A stretch of 64,000 bases of DNA from Mycobacterium sp. WUMAC-067 (GTDB taxonomy: Bacteria > Actinomycetota > Actinomycetes > Mycobacteriales > Mycobacteriaceae). Within the stretch, counting starts at the first letter, position 1. Every line of letters starts with the position of its first letter. The position numbers and the translations under genes are program-made. Location: contig NZ_JAEKMI010000010.1 of NCBI RefSeq assembly GCF_020217485.1, positions 1 through 64,000 on the forward strand, read 5' to 3'. The notes beneath the pieces were generated by a model. The model did no database searches. It worked only from the letters and a program-made list of their open reading frames with translations, and was not told where the DNA came from. Below, piece by piece: positions 1-9,626 of the stretch.

Positions 1-40
1 AAAACGAGTCGCTAGTTGCACTCTCGCGAGTGTGAACGGC

Positions 41-1258
41 TCAGCTCAGTCGCTCGATCACCATCGCCATGCCTTGGCCGCCGCCGACGCACATGGTCTC
101 CAGACCGAACGTCTTGTCGTGCGTCTGCAGGTTGTTGAGCAGCGTGGTGGCGATGCGGGCACCGGTCATGCCGAACGGGTGGCCCAGCGCGATCGCTCCA
201 CCGGACACGTTCAGCTTGTCCTCGTCGATGCCCAGCTCGCGGGCCGAACCCAGCACCTGGACGGCGAACGCCTCGTTGATCTCGAACAGGTCGATGTCGC
301 CGACGGACAGCTTGGCCCGCGCCAGCGCCTTCTTGGTCGCCTCGATCGGGCCCAGGCCCATGATCTCCGGCGAAAGGCCGCTGACCCCGGTGGACACGAT
401 CCGCGCCAGCGGCGTGAGGCCGAGCTCCTTGGCCTTGGTGTCGCTGGTGATCACCACCGCGGCCGCGCCGTCGTTGAGCGGGCAGGCGTTGCCGGCCGTC
501 ACGGTGCCGTTGGGCCGGAACACCGGCTTGAGCTGGCTGATCTTCTCGTACGTGGTGCCGGGGCGGGGGCCGTCATCGGTGCTCACCGTGGTGCCGTCGG
601 GCAGGGTCACCGGGGCGATCTCCCGCTCGAAGAACCCGCTCTTGATCGCTTCCTCGGCGCGGTTCTGGCTGCGCACTCCCCAGTGGTCCTGGTCTTCGCG
701 GCTGATGCCGGTCAGCAGGGCGACGTTTTCGGCGGTCTGCCCCATGGCGATGTAGACGTCGGGCAGGTTGTTGTCGGCGCGGGGGTCGTGCCACTCGTCG
801 GCGCCTTCGGCCGCGGCGGCGGAGCGCTCCTGGGCCTCACCGAACAGCGAGTTCTTGGTGTCCGGCCACGAGTCGGCGCTGCCCTTGGCGAAGCGGGACA
901 CGGTTTCCACGCCCGCCGAGATGAACGCGTCGCCCTCACCGGCCTTGATCGCGTGGAACGCCATCCGGGAGGTCTGCAGCGACGACGAGCAGTACCGGTT
1001 GACGGTGGTGCCCGGCAGGAAGTCGAAACCGAGCTCCACGGCGATGACCCGCGCCAGGTTGTAGCCGGATTCGCCGGCGGGCTGCCCGCAGCCCAGGATC
1101 AGGTCGTCGATCTGGTGCGGGTTCAGGGCGGGCACCTTGTCCAGCGCGGCCCGCACGATCTGGACGGTCAGGTCGTCGGGGCGCATGTTGACCAGCGACC
1201 CCTTCATCGCGCGGCCGATCGGCGAGCGAGCAGTTGAGACAATGACGGCTTCAGGCAT
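41..1258 (-). CDS. fadA3: acetyl-CoA acetyltransferase (thiolase) FadA3
   Basis: This is a 405-residue thiolase, the usual length for the family, predicted to cleave 3-ketoacyl-CoA or condense acetyl-CoA in the cytoplasm. The nucleophilic cysteine is C90 in NRYCSSS. The general-base histidine is H360 in ALGHPFG, and the C-terminal catalytic cysteine is C390 in MCVGGGQG. The start MPEAVIVSTARSP was chosen because it is the canonical thiolase N terminus; an in-frame ATG 57 bases upstream would add residues unlike the family. It matches Rv1074c (fadA3) in length and position. Whether it mainly degrades fatty acids or sterol side chains cannot be told from sequence. Confidence 0.93.
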   Translation of the reverse strand: MPEAVIVSTARSPIGRAMKGSLVNMRPDDLTVQIVRAALDKVPALNPHQIDDLILGCGQPAGESGYNLARVIAVELGFDFLPGTTVNRYCSSSLQTSRMAFHAIKAGEGDAFISAGVETVSRFAKGSADSWPDTKNSLFGEAQERSAAAAEGADEWHDPRADNNLPDVYIAMGQTAENVALLTGISREDQDHWGVRSQNRAEEAIKSGFFEREIAPVTLPDGTTVSTDDGPRPGTTYEKISQLKPVFRPNGTVTAGNACPLNDGAAAVVITSDTKAKELGLTPLARIVSTGVSGLSPEIMGLGPIEATKKALARAKLSVGDIDLFEINEAFAVQVLGSARELGIDEDKLNVSGGAIALGHPFGMTGARIATTLLNNLQTHDKTFGLETMCVGGGQGMAMVIERLS

Positions 1259-1351
1259 GGTGGTTCCCTTCAGATCCCTGCAGATCCCACAGATGGGGCT
1301 GGCTCGCTTCACCATCGGGCGGCGGGTCCACCCCGACGGGCGAAGACAAAT

Positions 1352-2326
1352 CTAGTCGCTGCCGACCTCGGGGCACGAAGACGGGGCAGGTCCGGGTGCC
1401 GGACGCCGCCACAGCCGCGACATCACGCTGGCCCGCGTGTGGCGCTGCCCGAGGACCGGCGCCGCCGCGGGCACCGGCGGGCCCAGCGGCGGGCGCTCCA
1501 CCTTCTCGCCCAGCGCGTCGCACAGGGCGAGCAGCAGCGCGTCGGCGGCCAGCGCATAGGCCGGCGCCGACGGGTGGTAGCCGTCGGCGGAGAACATCGC
1601 GTCGGGCGTGGCCCGGAACTGCGGCGCCATCAGCTGCGCCAGCGGCACCGGCACGCCGCCGGCCGAGCGGACCGCCGCGGTCTGCGCGCGGGCGAGTTGC
1701 AGGCACCGCTCGTGCGCGAGCGAACGCAGCGGCTGCGGAATCGCGCTGATGAACCCCAGATCCGGGCAGGTCCCGACGATCACCACGGCGCCCCGGGCGC
1801 GCAGCTTGCGCACGACCAACGCCAGCCGTTGCGCCGACTGGCTCACCCCGTTCAGCGCGGTCACGTCGTTGGCGCCGACCATGATCACCGCCACGTCCGG
1901 CGGCGGGCCGGCCACGAACATCGCGTCGACTTGGCCGCACACGCCCTTCGAGGTGGCGCCGACGATGGCCTTGGTGCTCAACCGGATTCGCTTGCCGGTC
2001 TGCTCGGCGAGGCCCCGCGCGATCCGCACCCCCGGAACCTCGTCGGCGCTCATGCAGCCGTAACCGGCGGCGGTCGAATCGCCGAAGATCATCAGGTGCA
2101 GGTCGGCCGCCATGCCGCGGCGCCACCGTTCCAGAGGCCCGCCGCCCCGCGTGTACACGCCGTCGGCGCGGGGTGGGATGTCCCACGCCTTGGGGATGAT
2201 GGTGCGCGCGTGGGACGCCTGGCCGACCAACAGACTGCGCGCCCCCAGGTAGGCGGTTCCTGTCGAGGCCAGCGCGCCTGCAGTGGCCAGGGCGATCGCC
2301 GAACGACGTGGCACCCGAATGGTCAC
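1352..2326 (-). CDS. exported SGNH/GDSL hydrolase (Rv1075c-like)
   Basis: The 324-residue protein opens with basic residues and a hydrophobic stretch (about 8-36) that reads as a signal peptide or signal anchor, so it probably acts outside the membrane. The SGNH blocks are in order: the GDS nucleophile motif with S84, a GAND block, and a DGYH block with D248 and H251. The last 45 residues are Pro/Arg-rich and carry no recognisable domain. It lies just upstream of fadA3 on the same strand with an intergenic gap of about 93 bases. A lipase or carbohydrate/lipid esterase role follows from the family; the substrate is unknown. It matches Rv1075c by position. Confidence 0.85.
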   Translation of the reverse strand: MTIRVPRRSAIALATAGALASTGTAYLGARSLLVGQASHARTIIPKAWDIPPRADGVYTRGGGPLERWRRGMAADLHLMIFGDSTAAGYGCMSADEVPGVRIARGLAEQTGKRIRLSTKAIVGATSKGVCGQVDAMFVAGPPPDVAVIMVGANDVTALNGVSQSAQRLALVVRKLRARGAVVIVGTCPDLGFISAIPQPLRSLAHERCLQLARAQTAAVRSAGGVPVPLAQLMAPQFRATPDAMFSADGYHPSAPAYALAADALLLALCDALGEKVERPPLGPPVPAAAPVLGQRHTRASVMSRLWRRPAPGPAPSSCPEVGSD

Positions 2327-2559
2327 GCACTCAAGTTTAGGGCCGCTGCCGAGTTTGCGCGGCCGGTGCGAAAAAACGAACTGGTCACGGTGCGAAGCAA
2401 AACTGGTATCAAATCAGCAATTTCATACGTTGCACTAAGCAACGGCTGTCAAGCTGAGAACAAGGGGATGGCTGAGCGCCTTGGCAAACGGCTGAACCAG
2501 ACGCTCAACAGCCTCGTCACATGCTGTATCGCACTACAACGGCGTAGGAAGTGTTGAGC

Positions 2560-3627
2560 ATGACCGCACCTAGCAAGGTATCGGGGTCGCGTGAGAGCAC
2601 CGTTCGTGCCCATGATGTCCTCAAGGCCCGTCGCGCCCAGACGCGCAAATTCGCGATCAGCGACGGCGCGCCCGTCGAGGTCCTCGAATCCGGCCCCAGC
2701 GTTGCTGCGCGATTGGCCAACCTGACGTCACGGCTGACGATCCGGCCGATCCTGACCGTCGGCAGCCACGTCCCCAACCTGCCGTGGCCGTGGGGTCTCA
2801 TCGACCTCACCGCCCGGGTGCTGATCCCGGCGTCGGCCACCGTCCGCGAGACGGTGCAGCTGCCGCACGCCTCGGCGCAGCTGGTGCGCGCGCCCGGGGT
2901 GTTGCCCGCCGACGGCAGCCGCCGGGTCGTCGTGTACCTCCACGGCGGCGCGTTTTTGACCTGCGGGGCGAACTCCCACGGCAGGCTCGTCGAAACCCTC
3001 TCGAAGTTCGCCGACTCACCCGTGTTGGTGGTCAATTACCGTCTGCTGCCCAAGAATTCGGTCGGCATGGCGATCGAGGATTGCCGCGATGCCTACCGAT
3101 GGCTGCGGCGGCGCGGCTACCAGCCTGACCAGATCGTGCTGGCCGGCGACTCCGCGGGCGGCTACCTGGCGCTCACGCTGGCGCAGCGCCTGCAGGAGGA
3201 GGGCGAGGAGCCCGCGGCGCTGGTGGCGATCTCGCCGCTGCTGCAGCTGGCGAAGGAACCCAAGCAGGCCCACCCCAACATCGACACCGACGCGATGTTC
3301 TCCGCCGGGGCGTTCGACGCGCTCGCCGAGCTGGTTGCCGCCGCGGCCGGGAAGAACAAAGTCGACGGCAAACCCGAAGAGATCTACGAACCGCTGGAAC
3401 ACATCAAGCCCGGCCTGCCGCGCACGCTGATTCACGTGTCGGGCTCCGAGGTGTTGCTGCACGATGCGCGGTTGGCGGCGAGCAGGCTGGCCGCGGTCGG
3501 CGTGCCGGCCGAGGTGCGGGTGTGGCCGGGGCAGATCCACGACTTCCAGCTGGCCGCGCCGATGGTGCCGGAGGCCGTGCGCTCGCTGGGTCAGATCGGC
3601 GACTACATCCGCGAGGCCACCGAGTAG
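2560..3627 (+). CDS. lipU: alpha/beta hydrolase, HSL/LipU family
   Basis: This is a 355-residue esterase/lipase of the hormone-sensitive lipase type. The oxyanion-hole motif HGGA begins at 128 (VYLHGGAF). The nucleophile is S198 in GDSAGG, and the likely catalytic His is H327 in GQIHDF, with the Asp in the preceding HDA segment. ATG 2560 was chosen over GTG 2551 because an AGGAAG Shine-Dalgarno lies just upstream at 2546-2551. It is divergent from the SGNH hydrolase gene across a 233-base region that is less GC-rich than the flanking genes and must hold both promoters. It matches Rv1076 (lipU) by order and motifs. The natural ester substrate is not predictable. Confidence 0.9.
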   Translation: MTAPSKVSGSRESTVRAHDVLKARRAQTRKFAISDGAPVEVLESGPSVAARLANLTSRLTIRPILTVGSHVPNLPWPWGLIDLTARVLIPASATVRETVQLPHASAQLVRAPGVLPADGSRRVVVYLHGGAFLTCGANSHGRLVETLSKFADSPVLVVNYRLLPKNSVGMAIEDCRDAYRWLRRRGYQPDQIVLAGDSAGGYLALTLAQRLQEEGEEPAALVAISPLLQLAKEPKQAHPNIDTDAMFSAGAFDALAELVAAAAGKNKVDGKPEEIYEPLEHIKPGLPRTLIHVSGSEVLLHDARLAASRLAAVGVPAEVRVWPGQIHDFQLAAPMVPEAVRSLGQIGDYIREATE

Positions 3628-3688
3628 CCGGGCGCGTTCGCGCAGCGCAGTTGTGCGCCGTGCGAAACCGCCTGAGACGATGTGACGC

Positions 3689-5095
3689 ATGCGGATCGCG
3701 CAGCACATCAGTGACCTCATCGGCGGCACGCCGCTGGTGCGCCTGAACTCCGTCGTACCCGACGGTGCCGGCATCGTGGCGGCCAAGGTCGAATACCTCA
3801 ACCCCGGCGGCAGCTCGAAGGACCGGATCGCGGTGAAGATGATCGACGCCGCCGAGGCCAGCGGACAGCTGCGGCCCGGCGGCACCATCGTCGAACCCAC
3901 CTCGGGCAACACCGGCGTCGGGCTGGCCCTGGTCGCCCAGCACCGCGGCTACAAATGTGTGTTCGTCTGCCCGGACAAGGTCAGCGAGGACAAGCGCAAC
4001 GTGCTGATCGCGTACGGCGCCGAGGTCGTGGTGTGCCCGACGGCCGTGCCCCCCGACCACCCGGACAGCTACTACAGCGTCTCCGACCGGCTGGTCACCG
4101 AAATCGATGGCGCGTGGAAGCCGGACCAGTACGCCAACCCGGAGGGCCCGGCTAGCCACTACGCCACCACCGGCCCGGAGATCTGGGCCGACACCGACGG
4201 CAAGGTCACCCATTTCGTCGCCGGCATCGGCACCGGCGGCACGATCACCGGCGCGGGCCGCTACCTCAAGGAGATATCGAACGGGGCCGTGCGCATCATC
4301 GGCGCCGACCCCGAGGGGTCGGTCTATTCGGGCGGAACCGGCCGGCCCTATCTGGTGGAGGGCGTCGGCGAGGACTTCTGGCCGCAGGCCTACGACCGCA
4401 CGGTGCCCGACGAGATCATCGCCGTGTCCGACTCCGACTCGTTCGACATGACCCGGCGCCTGGCCCGCGAGGAAGCGATGCTGGTCGGCGGGTCGTGCGG
4501 GATGGCGGTCGTCGCCGCGCTGCGCGTCGCCGAGCAAGCCGGACCCGACTCGCTCGTCGTGGTGCTGCTGCCCGACGGCGGGCGGGGCTACATGTCGAAG
4601 ATCTTCAACGACGCCTGGATGTCGTCGTACGGGTTCCTGCGCAGTCGGCTCGACGGGTCGACGGAGCAGTCCAGGGTCGGCGACGTGTTGCGCCGCAAGT
4701 CCGGTGCGCTGCCCGACCTGGTGCACACCCACCCGTCCGAGACGGTGCGCGACGCCATCGGCATCCTGCGCGAGTACGGGGTGTCCCAGATGCCGGTGGT
4801 CGGCGCCGAGCCTCCCGTGATGGCGGGGGAGGTCGCCGGCAGCGTCTCCGAACGCGAACTGCTCTCGGCCGTCTTCGAGGGCCGGGCGAAACTGGCCGAC
4901 GCGGTCGCGCAGCACATGAGCCCCCCGTTGCCGATGATCGGCGCGGGCGAGTTGATCAGCGCGGCGGGCACGGCGTTGCGCGACTGGGACGCGTTGATGG
5001 TGGTCGAGGAGGGCAAACCGGTGGGCGTGATCACCCGCTATGACCTGCTGGGCTTCCTTTCCGACGGGCCCCGCGGACTGAGCGGGCGCCGGTAG
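3689..5095 (+). CDS. cbs: cystathionine beta-synthase
   Basis: This 468-residue PLP enzyme condenses serine with homocysteine to give cystathionine, the first step of reverse transsulfuration. The PLP lysine is K44 in GGSSKDR, the phosphate-binding loops SGNTGVG and GTGGTITG follow, and the last ~120 residues form a CBS-domain pair (HPSETVRDAIGIL onward). The N-terminal haem-binding segment of animal CBS is absent, as in other bacterial forms. It lies 61 bases after lipU and is followed by pra and metB on the same strand; cbs plus metB suggests methionine-to-cysteine interconversion. It matches Rv1077. The CBS pair may bind an adenosyl ligand, but this is inference. Confidence 0.93.
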   Translation: MRIAQHISDLIGGTPLVRLNSVVPDGAGIVAAKVEYLNPGGSSKDRIAVKMIDAAEASGQLRPGGTIVEPTSGNTGVGLALVAQHRGYKCVFVCPDKVSEDKRNVLIAYGAEVVVCPTAVPPDHPDSYYSVSDRLVTEIDGAWKPDQYANPEGPASHYATTGPEIWADTDGKVTHFVAGIGTGGTITGAGRYLKEISNGAVRIIGADPEGSVYSGGTGRPYLVEGVGEDFWPQAYDRTVPDEIIAVSDSDSFDMTRRLAREEAMLVGGSCGMAVVAALRVAEQAGPDSLVVVLLPDGGRGYMSKIFNDAWMSSYGFLRSRLDGSTEQSRVGDVLRRKSGALPDLVHTHPSETVRDAIGILREYGVSQMPVVGAEPPVMAGEVAGSVSERELLSAVFEGRAKLADAVAQHMSPPLPMIGAGELISAAGTALRDWDALMVVEEGKPVGVITRYDLLGFLSDGPRGLSGRR

Positions 5096-5209
5096 CGCGC
5101 GGTGCTGGGCGGGTGATGCGCGTCTCGCCCGGGCGTGAAACGCTCAGGTACGGTAATTCGGCCCAATCGAGCCAAAGATGTCCAGCTGTTCCGCAGTGGA
5201 AGGTTGCCC

Positions 5210-5944
5210 ATGACCGATCAACCGCCGCCCGGCGGCGCTTACCCGCCGCCTCCCTCGTCGCCCGGTCCCTCCGGTGGGCAGCAGCCGCCGTCCGGCGCCC
5301 AGCCGTTCCCGCCCCCTCCTTCGGCGCCCGCCGGCGGGTCCTACCCGCCGCCGCCACCGCCGCCCGGTGGGTCCTACCCGCCGCCACCGCCGTCGTCTGG
5401 TGGCTACGCGCCGCCGCCGCCGGGACCGGCGATCCGCACCCTGCCGACGCAGGAGTACACGCCGTGGCTCACCCGCGCGCTGGCGTTCGTCATCGACATC
5501 CTCCCGTACGTCGTCGTGCACGGCATCGGCACCGCGATCCTGCTCGCCACGCAGCAGACGGCCTGCATCACCGACGTCACCCAGTACGCCGTCAACCAGT
5601 ACTGCGCCACCCAGAACTCGACCCTCGGCATGGTCGCCCAGTGGTTGGCGTCGATCGTCGGGCTGTTCTACCTGATCTGGAATTACGGCTACCAGCAGGG
5701 CACGACCGGGTCCAGCGTCGGCAAATCGGTGATGAAGTTCAAGGTGGTCAGCGAGGTCACCGGCCAACCCCTCGGCTTCGGCATGTCCGTGGTGCGCGCG
5801 CTGGCGCACTTCATCGACGCGATCATCTGCTTCATCGGTTTCCTTTTCCCGCTGTGGGATTCGAAGCGCCAGACGTTGGCGGACAAGATCATGACGACCG
5901 TGTGCCTGCCGATCGACGGCGCCGAAAGGCCGCCCGTCACCTAG
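5210..5944 (+). CDS. pra: proline-rich RDD membrane protein (Pra)
   Basis: The protein is 244 residues. Residues 1-75 are almost entirely Pro, Gly, Ser and Tyr, with poly-Pro runs. Residues 83-240 form an RDD domain with hydrophobic segments near 87-112, 143-160 and 195-215 and the expected charged positions (R89 and D96 in TRALAFVIDIL). It is probably anchored in the plasma membrane; the function of RDD proteins is poorly defined. Start ATG 5210 (MTDQPPPGG) was preferred over an ATG 75 bases upstream because the added N terminus would be Arg-rich and unlike the family. It corresponds to Rv1078, the proline-rich antigen homologue, between cbs and metB. Confidence 0.88.
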   Translation: MTDQPPPGGAYPPPPSSPGPSGGQQPPSGAQPFPPPPSAPAGGSYPPPPPPPGGSYPPPPPSSGGYAPPPPGPAIRTLPTQEYTPWLTRALAFVIDILPYVVVHGIGTAILLATQQTACITDVTQYAVNQYCATQNSTLGMVAQWLASIVGLFYLIWNYGYQQGTTGSSVGKSVMKFKVVSEVTGQPLGFGMSVVRALAHFIDAIICFIGFLFPLWDSKRQTLADKIMTTVCLPIDGAERPPVT

Positions 5945-5955
5945 GCTGATCGTCG

Positions 5956-7122
5956 ATGAGCGACGACCGCAACCCACACCCCGAGTTCACCGGACTGGCC
6001 ACCAAGGCGATTCACTCCGGCTATCGGCCGGATCCGGCGACGGGAGCGGTCAACGCCCCGATCTACGCCAGCAGCACCTTCGCCCAGGATGGCGTCGGCG
6101 CACTGCGGGGCGGATTCGAATACGCCCGCACCGGCAACCCGACCCGCGCCGCGCTGGAGGCCGCGCTGGCCGCCGTCGAGGAGGGCGCCCACGGGCGGGC
6201 CTTCGCGTCGGGTATGGCCGCCACCGACTGCGCCCTGCGGGCAGTGCTGAGGCCGGGCGACCACGTGGTGATCCCGAATGACGCCTACGGCGGCACGTTC
6301 CGGCTGATCGACAAGGTCTTCACCCACTGGAACGTCGAATACACGCCCGTCGCGCTGCACGAGCTGGACGCCGTCGCCGCCGCGATCACGCCGCGAACCC
6401 GGATGATCTGGGTGGAAACCCCGACCAACCCGTTGCTGTCCATCGCCGATATCGCCGCCATCGCGGATCTGGGCGCGCGGCATTCGGCGAAAGTGTTGGT
6501 GGACAACACGTTTGCTTCCCCCGCGCTGCAGCAGCCGCTGACGCTGGGGGCGGACATCGTGCTGCACTCCACCACCAAATACATTGGCGGACATTCCGAC
6601 GTGGTGGGCGGCGCGCTGGTCACCAACGACCGGGAGCTGGACGACGCGTTTGGTTTTCTGCAGAACGGGGCCGGCGCGGTGCCCGGCCCGTTCGACGCCT
6701 ACCTGACGATGCGCGGCCTGAAGACCCTGGTGCTGCGCATGCAGCGGCACAGCGAAAACGCCACGGCCGTAGCGGAATTCCTCGCCGGCCATCCCGCGGT
6801 GAGCGCGGTGCTGTATCCCGGTCTGCCCTCGCACCCCGGGCACGAGGTCGCCGCGCGGCAGATGCGCGGGTTCGGCGGCATGGTGTCGGTGCGCATGCGG
6901 GGCGGCCGGGCAGCGGCCCGGGATCTGTGCGCCAACACCAAGGTGTTCATCCTGGCCGAATCGCTGGGTGGGGTCGAGTCGCTGATCGAGCACCCCAGCG
7001 CGATGACGCATGCGTCGACGGCGGGGTCGCAATTGGAAGTGCCCGACGACCTGGTGCGGCTGTCGGTCGGCATCGAGGACGCCGCCGACCTGCTGGCCGA
7101 CCTCGAGCAGGCGCTGGCCTAG
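5956..7122 (+). CDS. metB: cystathionine gamma-synthase MetB
   Basis: This is a 388-residue Cys/Met-metabolism PLP enzyme. The PLP lysine is K208 in HSTTKYIGGHSD, and the N-terminal GFEYARTGNPTR segment that contacts the neighbouring subunit is intact. It would form cystathionine from an O-acyl homoserine and cysteine; family members often also have gamma-lyase activity. It begins 11 bases after pra, so cbs-pra-metB may be one transcript. It converges on greA across a 74-base gap filled by a long hairpin. It matches Rv1079. Confidence 0.93.
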   Translation: MSDDRNPHPEFTGLATKAIHSGYRPDPATGAVNAPIYASSTFAQDGVGALRGGFEYARTGNPTRAALEAALAAVEEGAHGRAFASGMAATDCALRAVLRPGDHVVIPNDAYGGTFRLIDKVFTHWNVEYTPVALHELDAVAAAITPRTRMIWVETPTNPLLSIADIAAIADLGARHSAKVLVDNTFASPALQQPLTLGADIVLHSTTKYIGGHSDVVGGALVTNDRELDDAFGFLQNGAGAVPGPFDAYLTMRGLKTLVLRMQRHSENATAVAEFLAGHPAVSAVLYPGLPSHPGHEVAARQMRGFGGMVSVRMRGGRAAARDLCANTKVFILAESLGGVESLIEHPSAMTHASTAGSQLEVPDDLVRLSVGIEDAADLLADLEQALA

Positions 7123-7127
7123 CACGC

Positions 7128-7185
7128 CGAGCAGAGCCAGAATCGCACGCGCTGCGCGCGTTTAGTGCGATTCTGCGTCTGCTCG
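7128..7185. terminator. long inverted repeat between convergent metB and greA
   Basis: Two 21-base arms at 7128-7148 and 7165-7185 are complementary except for two adjacent bases (19 of 21 pairs), separated by a 16-base loop. There is no T tract on either side. Position and symmetry suggest a bidirectional transcription terminator or RNA 3'-end stabiliser; function is inferred from position only. Confidence 0.65.
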
Positions 7186-7196
7186 CGAGAAAGCGA

Positions 7197-7691
7197 TCAG
7201 GAGTGGTACGGCTCCGCGCTGACGAGGGTGACCTCGACGGTGTTGCCGTTGGGCACCACGTAGCTGCGGGTCTCGCCGACCTTGGCGTCGATCAGGGCGC
7301 CGCCCAGCGGTGAGTTCGGCGAGTACACCTCGAGCTTGCCGTCGTTGACGCCTTCTTGGCGGGTTGCGATGAGGAACGTCTCGGTGTCGGACTTGTCGCC
7401 GTTGTAGTAGACCTTCACCACCGATCCGGGCAGCGCCACCCCGGACTGCTTGGGCGCCTCGCCGACCTTGGCGTTGTTGAGCAGATCCTGCAGCTGGCGA
7501 ATCCGGGCCTCCTGCTGGCCCTGCTCTTCGCGGGCGGCGTGGTAGCCGCCGTTTTCGCGCAGGTCGCCCTCCTCGCGGCGGTCGTTGATCTCCGCGGCGA
7601 TGACCGGACGATTCGCGATCAGCTGGTCGAGCTCGGCCTTGAGTCGGTCATGTGACTCTTGGGTCAGCCAGGTCACCGAAGTGTCCGTCAT
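7197..7691 (-). CDS. greA: transcription elongation factor GreA
   Basis: At 164 residues this is the standard GreA length. Residues 1-80 form the antiparallel coiled coil that enters the RNA polymerase secondary channel, with the acidic tip in the [11 protein letters not shown] segment. Residues 85-164 are the FKBP-like globular domain. It rescues backtracked polymerase by stimulating transcript cleavage. It matches Rv1080c and is followed by the metB/greA hairpin. The 218 bases upstream, before the next gene, must carry its promoter. Confidence 0.95.
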   Translation of the reverse strand: MTDTSVTWLTQESHDRLKAELDQLIANRPVIAAEINDRREEGDLRENGGYHAAREEQGQQEARIRQLQDLLNNAKVGEAPKQSGVALPGSVVKVYYNGDKSDTETFLIATRQEGVNDGKLEVYSPNSPLGGALIDAKVGETRSYVVPNGNTVEVTLVSAEPYHS

Positions 7692-7909
7692 CTCGTCGTG
7701 CTCCTCGTATGTTGTTCCGCGAGTTCGCGTAAGTCCTGTTGACTCCGCCGTCGAAAGCGTGCGGGTCCATCCCCGTGTGCTGCGGCGCCGATCTGCTGAC
7801 GGCCGCTAATGCAGCAACACGGTCCCAACCGGAACCGTGCATTCACCCATGTTACCACCGCGCAAACAGTTGATGACTCCATATTCGCTGTTCGGGGTCG
7901 ATGGCAGGG

Positions 7910-8344
7910 TCAGGACGGGCGCAGGTAGGCGGGCACATCGGTGCCGCAGCCATAGATGTCGGCGACCGCCGGCGGCTCGGAGGATTTGACCGTCGTCGTC
8001 ACTTGCACCGTGGCCGCGTCGGACGGCGGGACCAGCAGCTCGCGCCGTCCCGTCTCGCTGCCGTCGGCGGCGCGGACCCGCACGATGCAGTCCACCGGCC
8101 GCGACGGATCCGATCGGGTCACGCTGATCGTGATCGACGCCGTCTGGTCGTCGACCACCCGGTAACCGGCCAGCGTCCCCTTGACGTCACTGGTGCCGAA
8201 CCGGTGGTAACCGATCGCGGCCACGGCCAGTCCGGCCGCAACGACCAGCACACCCAGCGCGACGATCACCCATCGCCGGGGGATGCGCGACAGCCGGGAA
8301 CGCCCGTAGCGGGCCTCCGGACGCGGAGCGGGGGTATCGGTCAT
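7910..8344 (-). CDS. membrane-anchored DUF4307 protein
   Basis: This 144-residue protein has a basic cytoplasmic N terminus (about 1-24), one transmembrane helix (about 25-47) and an extracytoplasmic domain with a beta-rich pattern and one late cysteine. It resembles the mycobacterial DUF4307 family (Rv1081c) by length, topology and position between greA and mca. No catalytic motif is visible and the function is unknown. It is transcribed away from mca. Confidence 0.82.
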   Translation of the reverse strand: MTDTPAPRPEARYGRSRLSRIPRRWVIVALGVLVVAAGLAVAAIGYHRFGTSDVKGTLAGYRVVDDQTASITISVTRSDPSRPVDCIVRVRAADGSETGRRELLVPPSDAATVQVTTTVKSSEPPAVADIYGCGTDVPAYLRPS

Positions 8345-8456
8345 GCGTGGTTATACCTGGTTGTCGGCTGCCTGGCACCGGCCGACAGCATGCAACGATG
8401 TGGAACTGGAATTATAGGGTCAGACCGGGCGACCACCAGAGGTGACAAGGGAGCAC

Positions 8457-9329
8457 GTGAGCGAATTGCGGTTGATGGCGGTGCACGCCCACCCCGACGA
8501 CGAATCCAGCAAGGGCGCGGCCACCCTGGCCCGCTACGCGGATGAGGGCCATCGGGTGCTGGTGGTGACGTTGACCGGCGGTGAGCGCGGCGACATCCTC
8601 AACCCGGCGATGGATCTGCCCGAGGTGCACGGGCACATCGCCGAAATCCGCCGCGACGAGATGGCCAAGGCCGCTGAGATCCTCGGCGTGGAGCACACCT
8701 GGCTCGGCTTCGTCGACTCCGGATTGCCCAAGGGCGACCCGCCGCCGCCGCTGCCCGAGGGGTGTTTCGCGCTGGTGCCGCTGGAGGAGTCGGTCGAGGC
8801 GCTGGTACGCGTCGTACGCGAGTTCCGCCCGCACGTGATGACCACGTACGACGAAAACGGCGGCTACCCGCATCCCGATCACATTCGCTGCCACCAGGTT
8901 TCGGTCGGCGCCTTCGAGGCGGCCGGCGACTATCGGCGTTTCCCGGACGCCGGTGAGCCGTGGACGGTGTCGAAGCTCTACTACAACCACGGCTTCCTGC
9001 GGGCCCGGATGCAGTTGCTGCACGACGAGGCCCTCAAGCACGGTCACGAACCGCCGTTCAAGAAGTGGCTCGAGCACTGGGACGCCGCGCACGACCCGTT
9101 CGAGTCCCGGGTCACCACGCGCGTCGAGTGCTCGGCCTATTTCAGCCAGCGCGACGACGCGCTGCGGGCGCACACCACGCAGATCGACCCCGACCACGAC
9201 TTCTTCGCGGCTCCCATCGAATGGCAGCAACGTCTTTGGCCCACCGAGGAATTCGAGTTGGCCCGCTCGCGGGTCCCGGTCCGGCTGCCCGAGGACGACC
9301 TGTTCGCCGGGATCGAGACGGACGCGTGA
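8457..9329 (+). CDS. mca: mycothiol S-conjugate amidase Mca
   Basis: The 290-residue zinc amidase of the LmbE/PIG-L fold cleaves mycothiol S-conjugates, releasing a mercapturic acid and GlcN-inositol for mycothiol recycling, in the cytosol. The metal motif AHPDDE is at 11-16 and the second cluster HPDH at 139-142. GTG 8457 ([16 protein letters not shown]) was chosen because it gives the known Mca N terminus and has AAGGGA upstream; an in-frame GTG at 8442 would add five residues. Its stop overlaps the GTG of the next gene (GTGA), indicating translational coupling. It matches Rv1082. Confidence 0.95.
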   Translation: MSELRLMAVHAHPDDESSKGAATLARYADEGHRVLVVTLTGGERGDILNPAMDLPEVHGHIAEIRRDEMAKAAEILGVEHTWLGFVDSGLPKGDPPPPLPEGCFALVPLEESVEALVRVVREFRPHVMTTYDENGGYPHPDHIRCHQVSVGAFEAAGDYRRFPDAGEPWTVSKLYYNHGFLRARMQLLHDEALKHGHEPPFKKWLEHWDAAHDPFESRVTTRVECSAYFSQRDDALRAHTTQIDPDHDFFAAPIEWQQRLWPTEEFELARSRVPVRLPEDDLFAGIETDA

Positions 9330-9626
9330 ACCACGTCGTTCTCCTCGCGAGCGCCGCCGGCTGGCAGGCCGACAACGCGCCGCAGCACGGGCCCGACTTC
9401 GGCAAGGCCAGCCCGGTCGGGCTGCTGATCGTCGTATTGCTGGTGATCGCCACGCTGTTCCTCATCCGGTCGATGAACCGGCAGCTGAAGAAGGTGCCGG
9501 AGTCGTTCGATCCCAAGCATCCCGAGCCGGACCAGGCCGCGGACGAGGGCACCGACGCCGTCGACCCGGGCTTTGGGCAGACCCCGGATCAGGCGGACGG
9601 ATCGCCGCGACCCCCGGGATCCGGCG

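Noticed and set aside
32..1237. 401-codon plus-strand open frame under fadA3
   Set aside because: Antisense shadow of a high-GC gene; Arg/Gly/His-rich composition with no family resemblance, while the minus strand encodes a complete thiolase.
3404..4915. 503-codon minus-strand frame under lipU/cbs
   Set aside because: GC-driven antisense frame; both cbs and lipU are intact on the plus strand.
5210..5440. CCGCCGCC-rich stretch as a non-coding repeat
   Set aside because: It is the coding sequence of the Pro-rich N terminus of Pra.
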